Positions 1 through 5,501 of a DNA stretch of 7,669 nucleotides are shown piece after piece. Position 1 is the first letter of the stretch. Each line of letters starts with the position of its first letter. Source of the stretch: Gammaproteobacteria bacterium. Lineage in GTDB: Bacteria; Pseudomonadota; Gammaproteobacteria; UBA9214. The position numbers and the translations under genes are program-made. The notes below the pieces were generated by a model. It made no database searches. It was not told the origin of the DNA and was given only the letters and a program-made list of their open reading frames with translations. The stretch spans positions 1 to 7,669 of the forward strand of contig DAOVVG010000109.1 of assembly GCA_030632175.1 (NCBI GenBank), read 5' to 3'.

Positions 1-717
1 GGCCTCAGCCATGCACGCGGTGACTACATCGCCTTCCTGGACGCAGACGACTGGTGGCGAGAAGACTGCCTGGAAAAACTTCTGGGCACGCTACAGGAAA
101 ACGGGGCTGACCTGACCTACTGTGGTTGGCAGAATGTCGGGGAACACATGCTGAATCCGGAGCCCTACATTCCGCCGGCCTACGAGACAGAGGATCCAGC
201 GGCCGCATTCCTGAAGAGTTGTCCCTGGCCTATCCATGCGGCCCTGGTTCGCCGGTCAGTGCTGGATGCGGTGGAAGGCTTCTCTGAACGGCTTTTTTCT
301 TCCATGGACTACGATCTCTGGCTGCGTGTCCTGGCACACACCAGCAATATCGTACGAGTACCCGAGGTAATGGCCTACTATCGCTGGCACGGCCAAGGCC
401 AGATCTCTACCATCAGGTGGAAGCAGGTCCTGGACGCCGTTCAGGTGAGGCGTGATTTCATCACGCATCACCCAGACATGGTTAAGCACCTGTCGTCCGA
501 GGCCTTGTACCAACTGGTGGACGGCCAACTACTCCACGAAGCCTACCGGACCTACTGGAGCCGTGACCTTGTAAATGCCCAAAAGTTATTCCGGGCAGCA
601 TTTGCACGGCGCGCCTGGCATGCGAAGGACCTCAAATACCTGCTACCTGCCCTGTTGCCCTCCAGGCTGTTCAAGGGGATCGTTAATCTGGCCGGTATAA
701 CGCGAGGCACCGGGTAA
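1..717 (+). CDS. GT2 family glycosyltransferase, 5' end cut off by the window edge
   Basis: The reading frame is open from base 1 to the TAA at 715-717, giving 238 residues of a GT2 (GT-A fold) glycosyltransferase whose N-terminal part lies outside the window. The first visible residues (GLSHARGDYIAFLDADDWW) hold the typical 'N/H-A-R-G-x-Y-I-x-F-L-D-A-D-D' block. The DADD at residues 14-17 is the DxD-type motif that binds the metal and the sugar nucleotide. Residues 102-109 (MDYDLWLR) match the block that follows the acceptor site in GT2 enzymes ('xDxDLWLR'). The C-terminal 100 residues are helical, with a basic stretch, and have no clear transmembrane segment. The enzyme is expected to act in the cytosol, at the membrane face, adding one sugar to a lipid-linked or growing glycan. 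Donor and acceptor cannot be read from the sequence. The ATG at 148 is internal, because the DADD motif lies before it in the same frame. The stop codon overlaps the next gene by one base. Confidence 0.93.
   Translation, partial: GLSHARGDYIAFLDADDWWREDCLEKLLGTLQENGADLTYCGWQNVGEHMLNPEPYIPPAYETEDPAAAFLKSCPWPIHAALVRRSVLDAVEGFSERLFSSMDYDLWLRVLAHTSNIVRVPEVMAYYRWHGQGQISTIRWKQVLDAVQVRRDFITHHPDMVKHLSSEALYQLVDGQLLHEAYRTYWSRDLVNAQKLFRAAFARRAWHAKDLKYLLPALLPSRLFKGIVNLAGITRGTG
704..707 (+). promoter_or_regulatory. Shine-Dalgarno GAGG for the deacetylase gene
   Basis: GAGG lies 9 bases before the ATG at 717 and inside the end of the upstream glycosyltransferase gene. Together with the TAATG stop-start overlap it supports starting the deacetylase at 717 rather than at the in-frame ATG at 726, and it implies translational coupling. 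Confidence 0.55.
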
Positions 718-1508
718 TGGTTACTATGGCACAACGCATTCCGGTGCTTATGTATCACCGCATCGGCGCGACACACAACGAGTGGGAAAGCCGCTACTGC
801 ATACCGCCGGACCAGTTCGTCAAACACATGTATCGTTTGGCAGCACTGGGCATGCGGGCCTGTTCACTGACAGACTTCTTCGCCTGGCTTGAACAGGAGC
901 AGGCACTGCCCGAGGGCAGCTTTCTTCTCACTTTTGACGATGGCTTCCTGGGTGTTTACGAACATGCGGCAACGGTACTGCAGGAGCTCGGCTGGCCGGC
1001 TACGATTTTCCTTGTCAGCAGGATGATCGGAAGAGAGGACGAGTGGTGCAAAACCGAGAACCCGAGTGGCGCCACCTACCCTCTGCTCACGCGAGAACAT
1101 ATCACTGCCATGCGTAAGACGGGATTTACATTCCAGTCCCACACGCGTTTGCACCCCGATCTCACTACGCTGTCGGAAGATAATCTGGCAGAAGAACTTG
1201 CCGGTTCACGCAAGGACCTGGAAGACATGCTCGGCGAACAGGTACGTTACCTGGCCTATCCATACGGCCACTTGAATGAACACGTCCTTGATGCCACCCG
1301 TGCAGCCGGCTACGAGGCGGCATTCTCCACACAGCCGGGCTTTAACCGCCGCGGCGTAGACCGCTATCGGGTCCGCCGCCTGGATGTCTTCGGCACTGAT
1401 ACCCCCACCATGCTCGCTCGCAAGATCTTCTTTGGCAGTAACGACGGCTCCTGGCAGCAGACGTTCCGGTACTACAGGGGTCGCGTTGCCGACAAACTGG
1501 GGTTCTGA
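717..1508 (+). CDS. Polysaccharide deacetylase (NodB homology domain, carbohydrate esterase family 4)
   Basis: This 263-residue protein carries the motifs of CE4 metal-dependent deacetylases, which hydrolyse N- or O-acetyl groups on sugars. Motif 1 is TFDDGF at residues 72-77; in the family the first Asp is the catalytic base and the second a metal ligand. Motif 2 is SHTRLHP at 141-147, giving the H-x3-H metal pair H142 and H146. Motif 3 is YPYG at 181-184, the equivalent of the family's R-x-P-Y/F-G block. The start PVLMYHRIG (9-17) is the usual opening of this subgroup. There is no signal peptide, so the enzyme is probably cytosolic and acts on a precursor or a lipid-linked glycan; this is inferred. 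The TAATG overlap with the preceding glycosyltransferase indicates one operon and coupled translation. The key residues are intact, so activity is likely. The exact substrate is unknown, and neither a GlcNAc nor another amino sugar can be singled out. Confidence 0.92.
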   Translation: MVTMAQRIPVLMYHRIGATHNEWESRYCIPPDQFVKHMYRLAALGMRACSLTDFFAWLEQEQALPEGSFLLTFDDGFLGVYEHAATVLQELGWPATIFLVSRMIGREDEWCKTENPSGATYPLLTREHITAMRKTGFTFQSHTRLHPDLTTLSEDNLAEELAGSRKDLEDMLGEQVRYLAYPYGHLNEHVLDATRAAGYEAAFSTQPGFNRRGVDRYRVRRLDVFGTDTPTMLARKIFFGSNDGSWQQTFRYYRGRVADKLGF

Positions 1509-1526
1509 CATCGAGTGACTGACAAG

Positions 1527-2456
1527 ATGACTGTGACCGACATTCAGGAGCCCATTCTTATAACCGTCGCCCTGTGCACCCACAATCACGCCGACCGGCT
1601 GCCGCGAACCCTCGCCGACCTCGGAAAACTGACATCACCTTCCCGCCTCTGGGAGATCGTGGTCGTGGATAACGCCAGCACAGATGAGACACCAGGGTTA
1701 CTGGCAGACACCAGCTGGTGGCCGCCCGGCGTAGCGGTACGGATCGTGCGTGAAGAGCGTCTCGGGCTGTCCAACGCCCGCAACCGCGCACTTAACGAGG
1801 CGCGAGGCAAGTACCTGCTGTTCGTGGATGATGATGAGACCCCTGACCCGCAATGGCTCGCTGCTTATGAACACGATATGCTAACCTATGCCCCGGATGC
1901 CCTTGGCGGACGGATTGATGTCCTGTTCGAGCATGGTGAACGTCCCTCCTGGCTGCAAGACGAGCTGTTGGGTTTTCTCGGCCACCTGGATCACGGTGAG
2001 GGATGCTGGCTAAGCGATCCGGCCACCCCTTTCTACGGAGGAAACTTCGCCGTACGGAATGACATATTCTCCGAGATCGGCGAATTCGACGCAGAACTCG
2101 GACGCAAGGGCAAGATTAACTCTGGCGGTGAGGATACCGAGTTCTACCGTCGGCTTGTTGCCAGTGGCTTCAGTGTACGCTGGGTTCCCGGTGCCATCAT
2201 CAACCATCGCATCCGTGTCGACAAACTGCGGCGGCGCTATTTCCTTGAGCTGCATTACCGACAGGGCCTGGCAGAGGGCTCGCGCAAACGTGGCAGCGGC
2301 ACGCGTCTGCCACCCAAATACCTGTTTGGCCAACTGGCCCGCGCGACAGGCAAGGCATTACAGCACCGCTTTAAACATGGCAAGGAACAATCCCTGCGAC
2401 TGGAAATGAACGCGATCTATTTTCTGGGTTACATTCAGGGCTGGATATCCAGGTGA
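1527..2456 (+). CDS. GT2 family glycosyltransferase (WcaA-like)
   Basis: From the ATG at 1527 this gives 309 residues, a normal length for a GT2 enzyme with a full GT-A domain. An in-frame GTG at 1515 would add four residues. Neither start has a strong ribosome binding site, so the choice is uncertain. Positions from the ATG: the N-terminal strand ITVALCTHNHADRL (about 12-25) starts the nucleotide-binding fold; VDNAS (47-51) is the usual second block; GLSNARNRALNEARG (80-94) leads to FVDDDETPD (99-107), whose Asp cluster binds metal and nucleotide sugar; YGGNFAVR (170-177) and GGEDTEFYRRL (200-210) hold the acceptor region, with E202-D203 as the likely catalytic pair. NHRIRVDKLRRRYF follows, as in many GT2 enzymes of exopolysaccharide clusters. 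No transmembrane segment is evident. It lies 18 bases after the deacetylase stop, in the same direction, so it is probably co-transcribed. The sugar transferred is unknown. Confidence 0.93.
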   Translation: MTVTDIQEPILITVALCTHNHADRLPRTLADLGKLTSPSRLWEIVVVDNASTDETPGLLADTSWWPPGVAVRIVREERLGLSNARNRALNEARGKYLLFVDDDETPDPQWLAAYEHDMLTYAPDALGGRIDVLFEHGERPSWLQDELLGFLGHLDHGEGCWLSDPATPFYGGNFAVRNDIFSEIGEFDAELGRKGKINSGGEDTEFYRRLVASGFSVRWVPGAIINHRIRVDKLRRRYFLELHYRQGLAEGSRKRGSGTRLPPKYLFGQLARATGKALQHRFKHGKEQSLRLEMNAIYFLGYIQGWISR

Positions 2457-2486
2457 CTACAGCCTTCCCTGACCCTCATTGATAAA

Positions 2487-2490
2487 AGGA
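2487..2490 (+). promoter_or_regulatory. Shine-Dalgarno AGGA that sets the start of the sulfotransferase fusion gene
   Basis: AGGA, within AAAAGGA, lies 9 bases before the ATG at 2500. It favours that ATG over the in-frame TTG at 2479, which has no binding site and would add seven residues ahead of the conserved sulfotransferase start. Confidence 0.65.
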
Positions 2491-2499
2491 ACAGAGCGG

Positions 2500-3900
2500 A
2501 TGCAGCCGCATATACCAAAAGTCTTTTGCATAGGCCTTTCCAAAACCGGGACCACCAGCCTGGCTCATGCACTCGAAATCCTGGGATATAAAACCAGGGA
2601 TTACCTTGGCATCACCAGATATATCGCCGGAGACTTGTCTTCCATCAATCTCGATGAAATAGACGCGAATGATGCGTTCACTGACACTCCCATACCAAGC
2701 TTCTATCAGCAGCTTGATGCAAGATATCCGGGCTCGAAATTTATCCTGACCACCAGGGATATGGATGACTGGCTTAAATCATGCAAAAAGCAGTTCACAA
2801 CACGTATGGTGGCAAGGCAGAGCGAGGCAACCTGCCAGTTGCATACTGACCTGTATGGCTGTTTAGAGTTTGACCCCGAGAAATATGCGACTGGATATAC
2901 CCGTTTCGTTAATGGTGTGATGGACTATTTCAAGGACAGGCCGCAGGATCTGTTGGTCACGGACATTTGTGGAGGAGACAATTGGGAAAAGTTGTGTGCT
3001 TTTCTGAACAAACCCGTACCTGATATCCCGTTTCCCGTAACAAATGTGTCTGCCATTCAATGGATGAATATCCAGGATATTGTGTCGATAGCAAAACAGG
3101 CCGGACAGGAAACCAGGAGGATTTACAAGAAAGATCCTCGCAGCAGGCACAAGGACTCGAAAAACCGTCTGGCACGCTGGTTTCATGCCGGAGCAGGCAG
3201 CCTGTTTACAATGCTCAGCAAGAACGGACACCGGGACCACAATCATCGCGCGCAAAAGGCCACAAGGGCATCGCAGAAGATTATTGTTAATAGACTGCAA
3301 AAAATGAACCCATCGATTCCGGTAATTTCACCGGAAAGTGCAGATATTCCTTATGCAGAAAGGATGAACTGGAGCTATGTATGGCTGATTGACCCGCTTG
3401 ACGGAGCAGAGGAATTTCTTAATCATAACGGCGCTTTTACCGTCAATATTGCCCTGATTGAGGGTGGCAAACCAGTCTGGGGCGTCGTTTACAACCCACT
3501 GGAAGATACTGTTTACTATGCAAAGGGTGCAAGTGGAAGCTACAAAATCAATGGCGACGAAAGCCCGGAGATACTCGCCCCGGCCGAGACGTCAAGTGAC
3601 AAGGGCAAAATGGTTGTCCTGTCAAGCGACAGCGATCTTACCAATGATATCAAAGACTATATAGATAGAAAGATTCAGGACTATAAATTGATTTTCACTG
3701 GAAGTGCCACGGCATTATGCCTGGTAGCAGAAGGAAAAGCCGCCCTGCATATCAGCCTGGGGCCAACAAAGGAATGGAAAACAGCCGCCGCCCATGCCAT
3801 TGTCAGGGCTTCAGGCAAAAACGTATACAGTTACAACACCAGAAAGGAGTTGGTTTACAATAAAGAGAGCTTGATTAATGACAGTTTAATAGCTGAGTAA
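2500..3900 (+). CDS. Sulfotransferase fused to a degenerate CysQ-like (PAP phosphatase fold) domain
   Basis: This 466-residue protein has two halves. Residues 5-185 resemble the Sulfotransfer_4 type (PF17784): the PAPS 5'-phosphosulfate loop is SKTGTTSL (14-21), DAFTDTPIPSFYQQL (58-72) is the characteristic middle block, and LTTRDMDDWLKS (83-94) supplies the Arg and Ser (R86, S94) that hold the 3'-phosphate. LCAFLNKPVPDIPFP (165-179) is the usual end of such a domain. It should transfer sulfate from PAPS to a hydroxyl or amino group, probably of the local glycan. Residues about 191-466 follow 3'(2'),5'-bisphosphate nucleotidase CysQ through to its last strand, with DPLDG (298-302), FTVNIALIEGGKP and GPTKEWKTAAAHAI (421-434). 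Its catalytic residues are substituted: SEES to SPES, DGTKEF to DGAEEF, and W-D to W-K. The half is therefore probably not an active phosphatase. A basic insert at about 212-249 interrupts its N-terminal region. The frame is intact, with no sign of a stop or frameshift. Confidence 0.9.
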   Translation: MQPHIPKVFCIGLSKTGTTSLAHALEILGYKTRDYLGITRYIAGDLSSINLDEIDANDAFTDTPIPSFYQQLDARYPGSKFILTTRDMDDWLKSCKKQFTTRMVARQSEATCQLHTDLYGCLEFDPEKYATGYTRFVNGVMDYFKDRPQDLLVTDICGGDNWEKLCAFLNKPVPDIPFPVTNVSAIQWMNIQDIVSIAKQAGQETRRIYKKDPRSRHKDSKNRLARWFHAGAGSLFTMLSKNGHRDHNHRAQKATRASQKIIVNRLQKMNPSIPVISPESADIPYAERMNWSYVWLIDPLDGAEEFLNHNGAFTVNIALIEGGKPVWGVVYNPLEDTVYYAKGASGSYKINGDESPEILAPAETSSDKGKMVVLSSDSDLTNDIKDYIDRKIQDYKLIFTGSATALCLVAEGKAALHISLGPTKEWKTAAAHAIVRASGKNVYSYNTRKELVYNKESLINDSLIAE

Positions 3901-4035
3901 TCCTGTCGGCGCCTCTCCGCCCGGGCAACAAGACATCCTCTCCGTCCTGGTCAAGCGGTAATCGTCGCCATTGTATTATTCTTGTTCAGTCTCCCCCATG
4001 AGCTGGATTCCGGAGAATTCAGCAGGGATATATTT
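3901..4035 (+). other. Short non-coding gap between the fusion gene and the next glycosyltransferase gene
   Basis: The gap is 135 bases. I find no convincing rho-independent terminator (no GC hairpin followed by a T run) and no clear sigma-70 promoter. The reading frame of the next gene stays open back to a TTG at 3982, but the residues it would add look non-conserved and that start has no binding site. Read-through transcription from the upstream gene is therefore possible. Confidence 0.5.
4024..4028 (+). promoter_or_regulatory. Shine-Dalgarno AGGGA for the glycosyltransferase at 4036
   Basis: AGGGA lies 7 bases before the ATG at 4036, followed by an AT-only spacer. It decides in favour of this start over the upstream TTG at 3982. 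Confidence 0.6.
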
Positions 4036-5151
4036 ATGAATACAGAACCAGAACCGCACGTCGTATTTGCCAGATTCACAGGCAAGACCATTCTGGGCGA
4101 AATGGGAAGACTGCTATATTCCATACTGAACATCTTTACGACAAATGGATATCAGGTAAAACTGTTTAACAACATAAATTTCGGTGAACTGGATAAATAC
4201 GGCCAGCTGGTCCCCTCAATTGGCAATCTGCAACTGATTGATACCGTCCCCGATGATTCCAGTCACATGTTTTTTCTGTACGACAGGGAAGACAAATCCT
4301 GCTCTGACCGTAAGTGGAAAAAGAAGATGCAGGTAAAATTTGACGTATTCTCGACCTACAGGATAACTGATCCGCTAATAATGCCTTATCCGGTACATCC
4401 CCTGCTTTCTGGAGCAGACCTGCCGGTGCGGCTGGAAAAATTGCGAAAAAATGAAAAAAAGCTGCGAATTTTCTTTTCCGGGGATACCAGTGGCTACACG
4501 AAGAACCGTATTCACTACCCGAATACCAAGTTGCCCCGTCTGGAGGTAATTGAAACAATACTGGAGCAGCTAGGTGACAAAACCATTCATGTGAAAAATG
4601 AGATTGTCTTGAAAAGGCTGTTTGACGGTGACTTTATCAAGAGTTGTGTAATAGTAGACACCAGCAGACTGTGGATAGACCCGGCAGACTGGTTGCCTGA
4701 TCTGTCGAAAACCGACTTTTTCATTTGCCCTCCGGGATATAGCATGCCCATGTGTCATAATGTGATAGAAGCGATGGCGGTTGGAGCGGTTCCTGTAATC
4801 AATTATCCGGAGTGGTTCACTCCTACGCTGAGGCACATGGAGGACTGTATAGTCTTTGGAGACAGAAAGGATCTGGTAAGGAAAATTGAAGCTGTTCTTG
4901 ACATGGGACAGCAGGAAGTATCCGAGATGAGACACAGGGTAATAGATTATTATGAGAACAATCTATGCCCCGGGAAATTTATCCGTGATATCGAAGCCAG
5001 GGAGGAAGACAGCATAACCGTGCTTATGATTACAGACGAAAACACAATAAAAAATGCCTCCAGGCTCAACGGGAAGTCGATACTCATACGAGGCAAACCC
5101 ACGCTTGCTAATAGCAGGTGGCACAAATTCTTTCGCGCTTTCAGGGCATAA
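4036..5151 (+). CDS. Putative glycosyltransferase with an exostosin/GT-B-like C-terminal half
   Basis: The protein has 371 residues from the ATG at 4036. The C-terminal half is the recognisable part: KTDFFICPPGYSMPMCHNVIEAMAVGAVPVI (225-255) has the pattern of the nucleotide-sugar site of GT-B transferases and exostosin-like (GT47-type) proteins, in which a Pro-Gly-rich turn is followed by a helix with a conserved Glu (here E245) and a 'G-x-V/I-P-V-I' strand. NYPEWFTPTL (256-265), then CIVF and DLVRKIEAVLDM (279-290), and a YYENNL helix complete the usual C-terminal arrangement. The N-terminal half (residues 8-110) has a glycine-containing start, RFTGKTILGEMGRLLYSIL, consistent with the other Rossmann half, but shows no motif I can name. 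There is no signal peptide, so the protein is probably cytosolic. Lysine, isoleucine and AT-rich codons are clearly more frequent here than in the glycosyltransferase genes before 2456. Assignment to a particular GT family is uncertain. Confidence 0.78.
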   Translation: MNTEPEPHVVFARFTGKTILGEMGRLLYSILNIFTTNGYQVKLFNNINFGELDKYGQLVPSIGNLQLIDTVPDDSSHMFFLYDREDKSCSDRKWKKKMQVKFDVFSTYRITDPLIMPYPVHPLLSGADLPVRLEKLRKNEKKLRIFFSGDTSGYTKNRIHYPNTKLPRLEVIETILEQLGDKTIHVKNEIVLKRLFDGDFIKSCVIVDTSRLWIDPADWLPDLSKTDFFICPPGYSMPMCHNVIEAMAVGAVPVINYPEWFTPTLRHMEDCIVFGDRKDLVRKIEAVLDMGQQEVSEMRHRVIDYYENNLCPGKFIRDIEAREEDSITVLMITDENTIKNASRLNGKSILIRGKPTLANSRWHKFFRAFRA

Positions 5152-5497
5152 TCAGACACACCAGCTTGCAGAGAGTATGAACCTGAAACTACGAGCATGC
5201 CTGGCATTGCATCACAATTCCCGGCTGTTTACCGGCTATCTATAAGCCAGGACCCGGCTCTTCCCTGATGAGAACGATAGCCCGGATAATACGACCCGAT
5301 TCCCTGCCTTTTCGTCTGCAGGATGCGGCAGGACCAACCTATTGCTTACTTCAGACAATCCCGGCAACTACAAGAGGATTCCTCTTCATGGTACTGCGGT
5401 CGTTCAGGGCTTCACGACTTCAATACAGGTTCGGGTTTAATAAAAAGATTCACGGTACCGTTCTGCTTCCATCAGTAACGGATACGGACTGGATAAT
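5152..5497 (+). other. 346-base gap, mostly without a convincing gene
   Basis: No conserved protein is recognisable in any frame. A + strand frame is open from an ATG at 5268 to the TGA at 5499-5501 (77 codons), but that ATG has no ribosome binding site and the translation has no familiar motif. Only its last 37 codons, from 5388, have a good binding site and are listed separately. I see no clear terminator hairpin after 5151 and no promoter I would defend. Two perfect palindromes lie here: a 15-base one at 5372-5386 and ACGGTACCGT at 5452-5461. The region could hold a 5' leader or a regulatory element for the gene at 5498, or the decayed remains of a gene. Confidence 0.5.
5372..5386. repeat. 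Perfect 15-base palindrome overlapping a Shine-Dalgarno sequence
   Basis: AAGAGGA-T-TCCTCTT is a perfect inverted repeat with a single central base. Its left arm contains the AGAGGA (5373-5378) that precedes the ATG at 5388. As RNA it can form a 5-base-pair stem with a 5-base loop that would hide part of that binding site. As DNA it could be a small operator. Either role is inferred. Confidence 0.45.
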
Positions 5498-5501
5498 ATG
5501 A
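5388..5501 (+). CDS. Possible 37-residue small protein or leader ORF, overlapping the next gene by ATGA
   Basis: The ORF runs from ATG 5388 to TGA 5499-5501 and encodes 37 residues starting MVLRSFRASRLQYRFG. Support comes from an AGAGGA binding site 9 bases before the ATG and from the four-base ATGA overlap with the ATG at 5498, a common sign of translational coupling. The N-terminal half is strongly basic (five Arg in the first 14 residues). It matches no family I know. It may be a coupled leader whose translation opens the start of the 659-residue gene, which has only a weak binding site of its own, or it may be chance. The same frame is open upstream to 5268. Confidence 0.35.
   Translation: MVLRSFRASRLQYRFGFNKKIHGTVLLPSVTDTDWII

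Noticed and set aside
148..717. ATG at 148 as the start of the first gene
   Set aside because: The same frame is open to base 1 and encodes the conserved DADD block before this ATG, so the gene is truncated by the window edge.
2479..2499. TTG start for the sulfotransferase fusion
   Set aside because: There is no binding site before it, while the ATG at 2500 has AGGA at a 9-base spacing and lies just ahead of the conserved region.
2863..3300. Long antisense ORF (145 codons) across the sulfotransferase fusion
   Set aside because: It is a shadow of a clearly conserved gene on the + strand and its translation has no recognisable family feature. The same applies to the other antisense ORFs, including 1206-1589 and 6934-7341.
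3280..3897. Annotating the C-terminal half as an active PAP phosphatase
   Set aside because: The fold matches CysQ, but the metal-binding Glu, the activating Thr, the W-D Asp and the phosphate-binding Lys and Arg are all replaced.
3982..4035. TTG start for the exostosin-like gene
   Set aside because: It would add 18 residues with no recognisable conservation and no binding site; the ATG at 4036 has AGGGA at a 7-base spacing.
3901..4035. Transcription terminator after the fusion gene
   Set aside because: No GC-rich hairpin followed by a T run could be found by eye.
5177..5245. Small ORF of 22 codons just after the exostosin-like gene
   Set aside because: There is no properly spaced binding site, no overlap with a neighbour and no recognisable motif.
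5452..5461. ACGGTACCGT palindrome as an operator
   Set aside because: A 10-base perfect palindrome can easily arise by chance, and it is not tied to a promoter or start site.
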